Shown: one piece after another, positions 8,731 to 17,072 of the stretch
Numbering within the stretch: position 1 is the first letter of the stretch
Layout of the letters: the number at the start of each line of letters is the position of its first letter
Assembly: GCF_007997285.1 (NCBI RefSeq)
Contig: NZ_VORX01000012.1
Coordinates: forward strand, 1-43,619
From: Gelidibacter salicanalis
Lineage (GTDB): Bacteria > Bacteroidota > Bacteroidia > Flavobacteriales > Flavobacteriaceae
Length of the DNA: 43,619 bases
Direction of reading: 5' to 3'
Program-made: the position numbers and the translations under genes
Notes under the pieces: generated by a model
What the model was told of the DNA's origin: nothing
Seen by the model: only the letters and a program-made list of their open reading frames with translations
The model's database searches: none

Positions 8731-11379
8731 TTGGAAGAAGATCACCTACATAATGAAGATGAAAATATTCAGGAAAATGAAAGTAATGAAACGATTACTA
8801 GGGTTACCGGGATGTTTAAGGATTGGTTTTTAGACTATGCTTCCTATGTTATTCTTGAACGTGCCGTACCTGCCATTGAAGATGGTTTTAAACCAGTGCA
8901 ACGCCGTATCATGCAATCTATGAAAGATTTGGATGATGGGCGGTACAATAAAGTAGCCAACATTGTTGGTCACACGATGCAATATCACCCTCACGGTGAT
9001 GCGAGTATTGCCGATGCGATGGTCCAGATTGGGCAAAAAGATATTTTAATTGACACCCAAGGCAACTGGGGAAATATTTTAACCGGCGATAGCGCAGCGG
9101 CTTCACGTTATATTGAAGCACGCCTATCCAAATTCGCCGTAGAGGTCGTTTTTAACCCAAAAATCACCGCTTGGCAGGCTTCTTATGATGGGAGACGCAA
9201 AGAACCGGTCAATCTTCCGGTAATGTTTCCATTATTATTGGCGCAAGGTGGCGAAGGAATTGCGGTGGGATTGTCTACCAAAATACTCCCCCATAATTTT
9301 ATCGAATTAATTGATGCTTCCATCAAGCATCTCAATGGAAAAAAATTCACGATTTACCCCGATTTCCCAACTGCGGGAATTATTGATGTCACAGACTATA
9401 AGGATGGACTACGCGGCGGGAAAGTAAGAGTGCGCGCAAAAATCTCGCAGCTCGATAAGAGTACTTTGGTGATTAATGAAATTCCATTTAGTACCAATAC
9501 TTCATCATTGATCGATTCCATTTTAAAAGCTAACGATAAAGGTAAAATCAAAGTCAAAAAAATTGAGGATAACACTTCGTCGTCTGTAGAGATTTTAGTG
9601 CATTTGCCTTCAGGCATCTCTCCAGATAAAACCATCGATGCTTTGTATGCTTTTACCAATTGTGAAGTGTCAATTTCGCCTTTGGGATGTGTTATTGAAG
9701 ATAATAAACCATTATTTGTGGGGGTCACAGAAATGTTGCGTCGTTCTACCGATAATACGGTGGATCTTTTAAAGCAAAATTTAGAGATCAAATTGGATGA
9801 GCTGGAAGAACAGTGGCATTTTGCATCCCTAGAGCGTATTTTTATCGAGAATCGCATTTACCGTGACATAGAGGAGGAAGAAACATGGGATGGCGTTATT
9901 ACCGCTATTGATACAGGTTTACAACCCCATATTCAACATTTAAAACGCGCTATCACTACGGAAGATATAGAGCGCTTAACCGAAATTCGGATCAAGCGTA
10001 TTTCTAAGTTTGATATCGATAAGGCGCAACAGAAGATTGATGCTCTAGAAGATCAGATTGCCCAAGTAAAACACGATCTAGCCCATTTGGTGGATTATGC
10101 CATCGCCTATTTTACCCGACTTAAAAATGAGTATGGCAAAGGACGGGAACGCCTGACAGAAATTCGATTGTTTGATGACGTTGACGCTACTAAAGTGATT
10201 ATCAGAAACACAAAACTTTACGTTAACCGGGAGGAAGGTTTTGTGGGTACGTCACTTAAACGGGATGAATATGTGTGCGATTGTAGTGATATTGACGACA
10301 TCATCGTGTTTACGCGTGATGGAAAAATGATGGTGACAAAAGTCGATGCCAAAACTTTTGTAGGTAAGGATATCATCCATGTAGAAGTGTTTATTAAAAA
10401 AGATAAGCGTACCATTTATAATATGGTTTATCGTGATGGTGCCAAGGGACCTTCCTTTGTAAAGCGTTTTTCGGTTACCGGTGTTACACGAGACAAAGAT
10501 TATGATTTGACCAACGGCAACAAGGGGTCTACGGTGTGGTATTTCTCATCGAACCCTAACGGTGAGGCTGAAGTAATTACAATTTTCCTGAGACAGGTGG
10601 GCAGTGTTAAAAAGTTGAAATGGGATCTTGATTTTGCGGAGATTCTTATTAAAGGCCGAAACTCTAAAGGAAACCGCGTAACAAAATATGCTATCAAAAA
10701 AATAGAACTCAAAGAAAAAGGCGTATCTACCTTAAAACCTCGTAAAATATGGTTTGATGATACCGTCCAACGTTTAAATGTGGATGGTAGAGGCGAATTG
10801 ATAGGAGAGTTTAGAGGGGAAGACCGTCTGTTGGTTATTACGCAAGGTGGCATCGTTAAAACCATCTTGCCAGAATTAACGACCCGTTTTGATAATGATA
10901 TGATTGTTTTAGAAAAATGGCTGCCTAAGAAACCAATTTCAGCGGTTTATTTTGATGGCGAAAAGGAACGGTATTATGTGAAACGTTTTTTTATTGAACA
11001 TGAAGGTCGCGAGGAGCTCTTTATTTCAGATCATCCTAAATCGCATTTAGAAATTGTTTCTACGGATTGGAAACCTATGGTAGAAGTAGAATTTACGAAA
11101 GAGCGTGGCAAGGATAGAAAAGACAATCTCGACGTTAATTTGGAAGAATTTATCAGTGTTAAAGGTATCTCAGCGCTTGGGAACCAATTGACAAAAGAGA
11201 AGGTGAATCAAATAAATTTATTAGATCCACTTCCTTACGAAGCGCCCGAAGAAATGGCGGCACAAGATATTGAAGTGATTGATGAAGATGACGTTTCAGA
11301 AGATAAATCATCTGAAGATGGTGATGCTTCTGCGAAGAATGATCGATTAGAAGGTAATGGACAAGGCAAATTATTTTAA
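8731..11379 (+). CDS. parC: DNA topoisomerase IV subunit A (ParC)
   Basis: An 882-residue DNA-cleaving subunit that pairs with ParE. The winged-helix breakage region holds FKPVQRRIMQSMKDL, the GHTMQYHPHGDASIADAM block and the catalytic tyrosine Y127 in SAAASRYIEARLS. The tower and coiled coil follow to ~480, then a C-terminal beta-pinwheel region with degenerate blade motifs (for example GRGELIGEF), and a highly acidic tail (EVIDEDDVSEDKSSEDG) ending in NGQGKLF. The start is TTG at 8731; the first in-frame ATG is at 8812 and would remove residues just before the conserved GMFKDWFLDYASYV, so TTG is preferred. Its stop overlaps the stop of the convergent SGNH gene by four bases. Confidence 0.94.
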   Translation: MEEDHLHNEDENIQENESNETITRVTGMFKDWFLDYASYVILERAVPAIEDGFKPVQRRIMQSMKDLDDGRYNKVANIVGHTMQYHPHGDASIADAMVQIGQKDILIDTQGNWGNILTGDSAAASRYIEARLSKFAVEVVFNPKITAWQASYDGRRKEPVNLPVMFPLLLAQGGEGIAVGLSTKILPHNFIELIDASIKHLNGKKFTIYPDFPTAGIIDVTDYKDGLRGGKVRVRAKISQLDKSTLVINEIPFSTNTSSLIDSILKANDKGKIKVKKIEDNTSSSVEILVHLPSGISPDKTIDALYAFTNCEVSISPLGCVIEDNKPLFVGVTEMLRRSTDNTVDLLKQNLEIKLDELEEQWHFASLERIFIENRIYRDIEEEETWDGVITAIDTGLQPHIQHLKRAITTEDIERLTEIRIKRISKFDIDKAQQKIDALEDQIAQVKHDLAHLVDYAIAYFTRLKNEYGKGRERLTEIRLFDDVDATKVIIRNTKLYVNREEGFVGTSLKRDEYVCDCSDIDDIIVFTRDGKMMVTKVDAKTFVGKDIIHVEVFIKKDKRTIYNMVYRDGAKGPSFVKRFSVTGVTRDKDYDLTNGNKGSTVWYFSSNPNGEAEVITIFLRQVGSVKKLKWDLDFAEILIKGRNSKGNRVTKYAIKKIELKEKGVSTLKPRKIWFDDTVQRLNVDGRGELIGEFRGEDRLLVITQGGIVKTILPELTTRFDNDMIVLEKWLPKKPISAVYFDGEKERYYVKRFFIEHEGREELFISDHPKSHLEIVSTDWKPMVEVEFTKERGKDRKDNLDVNLEEFISVKGISALGNQLTKEKVNQINLLDPLPYEAPEEMAAQDIEVIDEDDVSEDKSSEDGDASAKNDRLEGNGQGKLF

Positions 11380-12323
11380 AATGAATGGTTTGCTTTAAAC
11401 TGCACATTTAAGTAATTAGAGAAAGCTTCGGCTCCATTTTTTGTCATATGGGTAGCGTCTTTCCAATAAGATTTATTTTTCGTGTCTTTATAGAGGTTAG
11501 TATAATCCCAATAGGTTAAGTCTAAACTATCCATAAGACTGGCAAGTTTAATATTGTCAATATCACAGGAGTCATGATAAAGTGGAGAGGTGATGAATAT
11601 GAACGTCTTATTAGGTGTTCTATGAGCAAAAGCAGCAATAGTTTCTAAATATTTTAAAGCCACTGCATTAATTTTGTAATCGTTTTCGCAGTCTTCTGTA
11701 CTATTTTCTCGTAGTAAAACCTGATCCCTCATAAAAGTTTGTGATTCATTTATGGTGATGGGGTCATAACCATAATAGGTTCGAAAATTGTAGCTCGGTC
11801 TCACAACATTTTTTAGAATTCCAATAGTATTCCCGTTATAATTAATACTTCTGTAAAATTTCTGGAAAACGGATAATTGACCAGATTCCTCAAGAGCTTT
11901 GGTTATGGAAGCATTTCTTTTATATTTTGTTTTAAGCGATGTAATATCTGAGCCATCATAATCTTTGTCAAAGAAATTTTTAGTGTCAATATGGACTACC
12001 ACAATCTGCTTATGTGTATTCTTTAATGTACCTATGAGTGCGCTGTTATATGCAATACCAACGCCATCCATGCCCATATTAAAGCTATTAGAGTTGAGTA
12101 CTCTAACATCAATATGTCTGTTGGCTCTCGAATTGCCAAACACCATAAAATCGACACTATCCTTTTTTGATAAGAAATGATTTAACTTACCAATGGCTTG
12201 CCCGGTCATAACCTTATCACTGATCTTATTAAAAGTATAAAAAACAATTTTATCCAGGACATAGCTAATCACAACAATTAAGGCCATAATCCTAAGAAAT
12301 TTAAAAGTGGTTTCTGAGTTCAT
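11376..12323 (-). CDS. SGNH-fold membrane-anchored protein, partner of MBOAT acyltransferase
   Basis: A 315-residue protein with one N-terminal membrane anchor (about residues 8-30) and a periplasmic domain. GNSRANRH at 63-70 fits the GDS-like nucleophile block (Ser65), and KDATHMTKNG near the end supplies the D289-x-x-H292 pair, so a Ser/Asp/His triad can be proposed as in SGNH hydrolases and AlgJ/AlgX/DltD/PatB-type proteins. It lies three bases downstream of the MBOAT gene, the usual pairing in which the MBOAT moves an acyl group across the membrane and the SGNH protein puts it on a polymer. The polymer is unknown; the capsule locus 8 kb away is one candidate. Confidence 0.75.
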   Translation of the reverse strand: MNSETTFKFLRIMALIVVISYVLDKIVFYTFNKISDKVMTGQAIGKLNHFLSKKDSVDFMVFGNSRANRHIDVRVLNSNSFNMGMDGVGIAYNSALIGTLKNTHKQIVVVHIDTKNFFDKDYDGSDITSLKTKYKRNASITKALEESGQLSVFQKFYRSINYNGNTIGILKNVVRPSYNFRTYYGYDPITINESQTFMRDQVLLRENSTEDCENDYKINAVALKYLETIAAFAHRTPNKTFIFITSPLYHDSCDIDNIKLASLMDSLDLTYWDYTNLYKDTKNKSYWKDATHMTKNGAEAFSNYLNVQFKANHSF

Positions 12324-12326
12324 AAC

Positions 12327-13736
12327 TTAAAATTGAAAGTATATAAAATTTTCAGTTGTAGAATAAAAGAGACAGAGTATTATAATTATAATAGATACTA
12401 AAACGGAAAGTTTTAGTGTATTGTATTGTACACCATAATTTTCTAGTGGAATGTCTGATCTGAAAATTTTTAAATCGATTATAATGCCTAATGACAGTAA
12501 ACAGATGGCATTAACGAAAGAATTTATATTTCCAATAAATAATACACCGAAGTCAAAACTAACTATTTTGCTAAAAATTGTAAATGCAGCTGTGAGATCT
12601 GGTGCTCTGAAGAAAATCCATGCAATAAGCACTACAACAAATGTATATATGTACCCAAAAGCATTAAACGTTTTAATATTAAATTTTGAAAACGTGAACT
12701 TTTCAATGCTTAAAAACAGACCATGAATACCTCCCCAAATGACAAAATTCCATGAGCTACCATGCCATAATCCTCCAATTAGCATCGTTAATAAGAGATT
12801 GCGATACGTCATTGCTATGCCACGTCTGTTTCCGCCCAACGAGATATATAAATAGTCCCTCAACCAGAAAGAAAGAGTTATATGCCATCGCCTCCAAAAT
12901 TCAGTTAACGTACGTGAAAAATAAGGAAAATTAAAATTCCGATGAAAATTAAATCCTAAAAGCTTTGCACTACCAATTGCTATATCAGAATAGCCTGAAA
13001 AGTCGAAGTAAATTTGGAACGCGTAGAATAGGGTTGCAATTAATAGGGTTGAACCATTATGTAAATCATAATTAGCATATACAGAATCAACATAGACCCC
13101 TAAATTATCTGCAATGGCTACTTTCCTAAATAAACCGATAATTATTTGAAAAACACCATTTTTTATTAGGGCGTTGTTGAGCATTCTTTTCCTCTCAATT
13201 TGAGGTATTAAATTGGATGCTCGTTCAATTGGCCCTGCAACAAGCTGAGGAAACAGACTCAGAAAGGTAAAAAACGCCACCATGTTTTTAGTCGCATTAA
13301 TGCGTCCTCTATAGATATCTATACTGTAACTCAGTGTTTGGAAAGTATAAAAACTGATGCCCACCGGAAGGATGATATTTAATGTCAGATCATTAACGTC
13401 CCATCCAATGGTAGACATAGAATTGGCAAATGAACTGGCAAAAAAATTATAATATTTGAAGATACCGAGGAGGCCCAAATTAGAAATTAAACTCACCATG
13501 AGCCAACGCTGCTTATTTTTTTTACCTTGAGCGACCTCAATTTTTAATCCGACAAAATAATCTAAAAAGGAGCTAAATATAATGAGCGATAAAAATCTGT
13601 AATCCCACCATCCGTAAAAAATATAACTTGAAATAAGCAACAACATATTTTGACGTTTATATCTATCTTTTAGTAACCAATAGATGATAAAAACAACAGG
13701 AAAAAATACGAGATACTCTACAGAATTGAAAAGCAA
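12327..13736 (-). CDS. MBOAT family O-acyltransferase (AlgI/DltB-like)
   Basis: A polytopic membrane protein of about 469 residues with many hydrophobic helices. Marks of the family are the N-terminus LFNSVEYLVFFPVVFIIYW, YIFYGWWDYRFL, the loop FPQLVAGPIERA, the block LTEFWRRWHITLSFWLRDYLY followed by ISLGGNR, and two conserved His regions (LIGGLWHGSSWNF, GGIHGLFL). It should move acyl (usually acetyl) groups from the cytoplasm to an extracytoplasmic acceptor. The frame extends to an ATG at 13799, but almost all AlgI-type proteins begin MLFNS, and here a TTG at 13736 encodes exactly that Met position, so I place the start there; the 21-residue longer form is possible. Operon with the SGNH gene downstream. 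Confidence 0.88.
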   Translation of the reverse strand: MLFNSVEYLVFFPVVFIIYWLLKDRYKRQNMLLLISSYIFYGWWDYRFLSLIIFSSFLDYFVGLKIEVAQGKKNKQRWLMVSLISNLGLLGIFKYYNFFASSFANSMSTIGWDVNDLTLNIILPVGISFYTFQTLSYSIDIYRGRINATKNMVAFFTFLSLFPQLVAGPIERASNLIPQIERKRMLNNALIKNGVFQIIIGLFRKVAIADNLGVYVDSVYANYDLHNGSTLLIATLFYAFQIYFDFSGYSDIAIGSAKLLGFNFHRNFNFPYFSRTLTEFWRRWHITLSFWLRDYLYISLGGNRRGIAMTYRNLLLTMLIGGLWHGSSWNFVIWGGIHGLFLSIEKFTFSKFNIKTFNAFGYIYTFVVVLIAWIFFRAPDLTAAFTIFSKIVSFDFGVLFIGNINSFVNAICLLSLGIIIDLKIFRSDIPLENYGVQYNTLKLSVLVSIIIIILCLFYSTTENFIYFQF

Positions 13737-13799
13737 AATTTTAAATTTTAATGAAAATTTTACATCGTGGGACTGTTTTAGCTCGTTAAGATAGTACAT

Positions 13800-14118
13800 G
13801 AAAATAGAAAGATCGACAAAACAAGGTCAATTTAGCTATAGAGATGCATTTGTGGGTCTAAACGACTGTTAAACAGATTTTTAAGTGACAAATCTGTATT
13901 CGATTTGTCTGAAATAGCATAGGATTAAGGTATGTAAATCAGCACCTCATTAATGATCTCAGGCTACGCCATCATTGTAGGTTCCAATGATTCACTAATA
14001 GAATGACTGGCACACAGATAATTTTTTATTATAAAATTATGTGATAAGGTTAAATCCAGTTTACTCTAATTTTAAGAAGATGTTTACCATATAAGTGGCA
14101 TTTAAATCTCTTGTTGAA
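13800..14118. other. Intergenic region with one inverted repeat
   Basis: 319 bases between the MBOAT gene and a lipoprotein gene on the same strand. No open frame of note. The only structure seen is ACAGATTT (13873-13880) / AAATCTGT (13890-13897), a perfect 8-bp inverted repeat with a 9-base loop, about 75 bases upstream of the longer MBOAT start. No exact TAnnTTTG box was found ahead of the MBOAT gene. Confidence 0.5.
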
Positions 14119-14505
14119 TTATTTAATCTTTGTAGCTGTACCTTGTTCTACACGTTTTTGTTGGCTTCCAGGTTGGACGGCGAGACTATATTCAAACGTA
14201 TAGGAATGCTCTGAAGTAGTTAAAATTTTCATATGTATTGCCTTTTCCTCACTCATATTCTTCGGATTGACATGTTTCATGATAAACTCGCAATCGTTGA
14301 TCCAACGAATGGAGGCGGTATCAATTTTATTCTCGTAATAATCAATATTCAAATCTTCCGTACGCACAAACTTGCCTGTTTTTTCAACACCATCTGTAAC
14401 ATACTTAAATTCAAAAGTACCAGTTCTAAAATCTTTACAGTTTCGTTCTCTAGTGTAGCAGCTGGTCAAAAGTAACAGAATCGTCAACGAGAAAAGCAAT
14501 TTCAT
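14119..14505 (-). CDS. Small lipoprotein of unknown function
   Basis: About 128 residues, starting MKLLFSLTILLLLTSC: a signal peptide with lipobox LTSC, so a lipid-anchored envelope protein. The mature part is a small beta-rich domain with RNCKDFRTGTFEF, SIRWINDCEFIM and HSYTFEYSL. Three cysteines remain after the lipobox Cys or nearby, of which two (in RNCKDF and NDCEFI) could pair. The frame opens further upstream (ATG at 14526, MQINPMH), but the ATG at 14505 gives the cleaner signal peptide. I recall short flavobacterial proteins of this kind being labelled 'DNA topoisomerase IV' by neighbourhood; nothing here supports such a role. Confidence 0.75.
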   Translation of the reverse strand: MKLLFSLTILLLLTSCYTRERNCKDFRTGTFEFKYVTDGVEKTGKFVRTEDLNIDYYENKIDTASIRWINDCEFIMKHVNPKNMSEEKAIHMKILTTSEHSYTFEYSLAVQPGSQQKRVEQGTATKIK

Positions 14506-14598
14506 GTGCATTGGGTTTATCTGCAAAACTAGGCAAAAGATTGGGATTGTAAAATCTAAAACTGAAAAGAAAACTGCTTTTAGGTTGCAGAGCTAATG

Positions 14599-14976
14599 TT
14601 AATCCTTTATAAAATCCTTAAACGTACCATCCTTATAAAAAATCACAATTTTTTCAATGTCTTTATCTAAAGTCGCAGATTTAGTTTTCGGAATATGTTC
14701 AGATTTTTTTTCCAGATGTTTTTCTGGTTGATCTAATGTTGAAGGGGAATTGGAAGGGAATTTCCCTTTCCCGTTCAATAACCAATACAGTTCAACTTCG
14801 GGGTAGGCGGCCAACACTTTCAATACAAAATCTAAGCTCGGCTTATTTCTTCCAGACAAAATATGGGAGATGCTCGACCGTTGTACCCCTATTTTTTCAG
14901 AGAATGACGAGGCACTTTCTGAATAGTATTCAATGACTTTCTGAAGTCGTTTTGAAAAATCATCACTGTTGATCAT
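14599..14976 (-). CDS. XRE-family HTH transcriptional regulator
   Basis: A 125-residue DNA-binding protein. Residues ~8-62 form a Cro/C1-type helix-turn-helix: FSEKIGVQRSSISHILSGRN with the recognition helix RSSISHILSGR, then PSLDFVLKVLAAYPEVELYWLLNGKG, a common ending of this domain in Bacteroidota. The linker is Lys/Pro/Ser-rich and the C-terminus (IEKIVIFYKDGTFKDF) may mediate dimer contacts. It is divergent from the M14 peptidase gene; its own upstream region carries a near-palindrome overlapping a -7 box, suggesting autoregulation and control of the peptidase. This regulatory link is inference. Confidence 0.85.
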   Translation of the reverse strand: MINSDDFSKRLQKVIEYYSESASSFSEKIGVQRSSISHILSGRNKPSLDFVLKVLAAYPEVELYWLLNGKGKFPSNSPSTLDQPEKHLEKKSEHIPKTKSATLDKDIEKIVIFYKDGTFKDFIKD

Positions 14977-15003
14977 TGTAAACCAGTATTGCGCATTTTT
15001 AAT

Positions 15004-15017
15004 TTTACAAATGTAAC
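15004..15017. promoter_or_regulatory. Near-palindromic operator over the xre -7 box
   Basis: TTTACAAATGTAAC, an imperfect TTTACA-n2-TGTAAA dyad. On the minus strand it contains TACATTTG (15008-15015), an exact TAnnTTTG -7 box, 32 bases upstream of the xre ATG. The same dyad recurs in front of the M14 gene at 15228. Confidence 0.5.
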
Positions 15018-15227
15018 AAATAGGGTGTGATAAAGTGTTAGAATGTAAAATTAAAGTTTTATAGTAATCAATTAAAACTTTATATAATAATATGTAATAA
15101 GCTGACTACAATAAAGTTAATGTTATAAAATATGAGCGTTACGAAATTTGTGAATAGTTATGCTTTAAAAGATTTTTATCGCGTGTGTATTGTATAATAA
15201 TGTAAACAAATAATCGCTAATTGAATG

Positions 15228-15286
15228 TTTACATTTGTAAAAAATCAATTGTTTACATTTGTCATCACAACGTTTACACATGAAAA
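15228..15286 (+). promoter_or_regulatory. Array of three TTTACA sites ahead of the M14 peptidase gene
   Basis: TTTACATTTGTAAA at 15228-15241 is a perfect palindrome (TTTACA-TT-TGTAAA). TTTACATTTGTCAT follows at 15252-15265, and TTTACACATGAAAA at 15273-15286 includes the ATG at 15280. The first two each contain TACATTTG, a perfect -7 box (15230-15237 and 15254-15261). Steps of 24 and 21 bases are near two helical turns, as for a regulator binding one face of the DNA. An inverted half site ATGTAAAC lies further upstream at about 15200-15207. Confidence 0.5.
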
Positions 15287-16446
15287 TAGAACATTTGAAA
15301 TTGCCTTATCATCACTATTGTGAGCCATCTCTTTCTGGGAGGTATATAAATTTAGATCACCTAAGTATGTTACTGAACAGGCACCGTTCTCAATTTGAAA
15401 TCACCGTTGTCGGGCAATCAGTTTTAAATGAAGACATTCACTTTATTACCCTAGGATCTGGAAAAACAAAAATTTTGATGTGGTCTCAAATGCACGGTAA
15501 TGAGAGTACAACCACTAAGGCAATATTCGATTTGCTTAATGTGCTGTCTGATCGTGACTCCAAATTTGTTAGAGAACTTTTAGAGAATGTAACAATTGGG
15601 ATCCTTCCCATGCTAAATCCTGATGGCGCGCGTGCTTACAGCCGAGTTAATGCCAACCAGGTCGATTTAAATAGGGATGCTCAAGCCTTAACGCAACCAG
15701 AAAGTAAGGTCCTGAGAATTTGTTTTGATGCTTTTAAGCCAAATTACTGTTTTAATCTCCACGGCCAGCGCACCATATTTAGTGCGGGCGCTACAAACAA
15801 GTCGGCAACCTTATCCTTTTTATCACCGGCGCAAGACGAGCCCTGCACTATAACCGAAACCCGTCGTAGAGCTATGGATGTCATCGTTAGGATGAATGAT
15901 GTGCTTCAGCGATTGATTCCGGGCCAAATTGGAACCTATGATGATGCGTTCAATATGAACTGTGTTGGTGATACGTTTCAGACTTTACATGTTCCTACCA
16001 TTTTATTTGAAGCCGGCCACTATGCGAATGATTACCAAAGGGAAGAAGTTAGAAGGTTAATCTTTATTTCGCTTTGGACAGCCATTGTACATATTGCTCT
16101 AGAAGATATACAAGGAATACATGCTGCTGCATATGAAGCAATACCCAGAAATGAAAAACTTTTTTATGATGTTATTATAAGAAATGCAAAGTTAAGTGAT
16201 GATGAAACTTTTCCGAATTGCGATATAGGAGTCCAATATCAGGAGCGATTGGATGGCAATCAGGTGAGATTTATACCTAAAATTGAAAAAATTTCCGACT
16301 TATCTCAATTTTATGGTCATAAAGAGTTTGATGCCAAGGGAGCATTGGTGAAATCTGAAAATAATGAGGCCATAAAAGAGGGTATCGAAATCGATTTCGT
16401 TAACATAGATCACAACAAATACCCACTTAATGTAGAAATAAACTAG
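15280..16446 (+). CDS. M14 family zinc carboxypeptidase
   Basis: About 388 residues, starting at ATG 15280; an open TTG seven codons earlier is less likely. The zinc site of the carboxypeptidase A / M14 fold is complete: H72 and E75 in MHGNES, then H161 in NLHGQR. Substrate-binding N131-R132 lie in VDLNRDAQ after LNPDGARAYSR, and the catalytic glutamate is E244 in LFEAGHYAND. No signal peptide is seen, so it is probably cytoplasmic and may trim peptides or cell-wall fragments. The last ~110 residues are an added domain with no motif I know. It is followed by an Lrp-type gene 65 bases on, with its own -7 box. Confidence 0.87.
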   Translation: MKIEHLKLPYHHYCEPSLSGRYINLDHLSMLLNRHRSQFEITVVGQSVLNEDIHFITLGSGKTKILMWSQMHGNESTTTKAIFDLLNVLSDRDSKFVRELLENVTIGILPMLNPDGARAYSRVNANQVDLNRDAQALTQPESKVLRICFDAFKPNYCFNLHGQRTIFSAGATNKSATLSFLSPAQDEPCTITETRRRAMDVIVRMNDVLQRLIPGQIGTYDDAFNMNCVGDTFQTLHVPTILFEAGHYANDYQREEVRRLIFISLWTAIVHIALEDIQGIHAAAYEAIPRNEKLFYDVIIRNAKLSDDETFPNCDIGVQYQERLDGNQVRFIPKIEKISDLSQFYGHKEFDAKGALVKSENNEAIKEGIEIDFVNIDHNKYPLNVEIN

Positions 16447-16478
16447 CATTTAGTGTATTATCTTCAGTAAATTTCTAT

Positions 16479-16486
16479 TATTTTTG
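16479..16486 (+). promoter_or_regulatory. Bacteroidota -7 box of the Lrp/AsnC gene
   Basis: TATTTTTG fits TAnnTTTG and lies 25 bases before the ATG at 16512, in the 65-base gap after the M14 gene, so the regulator can be transcribed separately. Confidence 0.35.
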
Positions 16487-16511
16487 TAGAAAATTTAATA
16501 ATATACTAAAA

Positions 16512-16991
16512 ATGGGAAAGTTCAAATTAGATGAAATTGATCATCAAATTTTAGACATGTTAATTGATAATACGAGAATTCCATTTACGGATATTGCTAA
16601 GAAATTGGTGATTTCTGCAGGGACAGTTCACGTGAGAGTTAAAAAAATGGAAGAAGCGGGCATCATTCAAGGTTCTTCGTTGACTTTAGATTACAAAAAA
16701 TTGGGATATTCGTTCATTGCCTATGTGGGAGTATTTCTGAATAATACATCTCAAACCAAGTTTGTTTTGGAGCGCATCAATGAAATTCCTTTTGTTACTG
16801 TCGCACACATTACAACCGGCAAATTCAATATTTTTTGTAAAGTGAGAGCAAAAAACACATCTCACGCTAAAGACATTATCTTTATGTTAGATGATATTGA
16901 AGGGATTTATAGAACGGAAACTATGATTTCATTAGAGGAAAGTATCAACGACAAAAAACGTTTGATGCATTCAATCTTTAACGAATTGTAA
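16512..16991 (+). CDS. Lrp/AsnC family transcriptional regulator
   Basis: A 159-residue regulator of normal length. The N-terminal helix-turn-helix spans ~5-60 (DEIDHQILDMLIDNTRIPF, then DIAKKLVISAGTVHVRVKKM, the recognition helix), followed by the usual linker GIIQGSSLTLDYKKLGY and the ligand-binding RAM domain (~68-150; ITTGKFNIFCKVRAKN, ending in TETMISLEES). Such proteins form octamers that sense amino acids. The ligand cannot be read from sequence. It follows a peptidase gene and is upstream of dinB, from which a terminator separates it. Confidence 0.92.
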   Translation: MGKFKLDEIDHQILDMLIDNTRIPFTDIAKKLVISAGTVHVRVKKMEEAGIIQGSSLTLDYKKLGYSFIAYVGVFLNNTSQTKFVLERINEIPFVTVAHITTGKFNIFCKVRAKNTSHAKDIIFMLDDIEGIYRTETMISLEESINDKKRLMHSIFNEL

Positions 16992-17013
16992 ACGTAATTT
17001 AAATATAATAGCT

Positions 17014-17050
17014 ATACCCTTTATTGAGCATTCAGTAAAGGGTATTTTTG
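17014..17050 (+). terminator. Intrinsic terminator after the Lrp gene
   Basis: ATACCCTTTA (17014-17023) pairs with TAAAGGGTAT (17036-17045) around a 12-base loop, and the 3' arm is followed by TTTTTG. It lies 23 bases past the stop codon at 16991. Confidence 0.8.
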
Positions 17051-17072
17051 TAACAATAACTAAATATAAATT

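Noticed and set aside
9396-9857. 153-codon minus-strand frame inside parC
   Set aside because: Antisense shadow of a strongly conserved gene; Ser/Leu-rich nonsense composition.
12451-12726. 91-codon plus-strand frame inside the MBOAT gene
   Set aside because: It is the complement of conserved membrane helices and carries no domain of its own.
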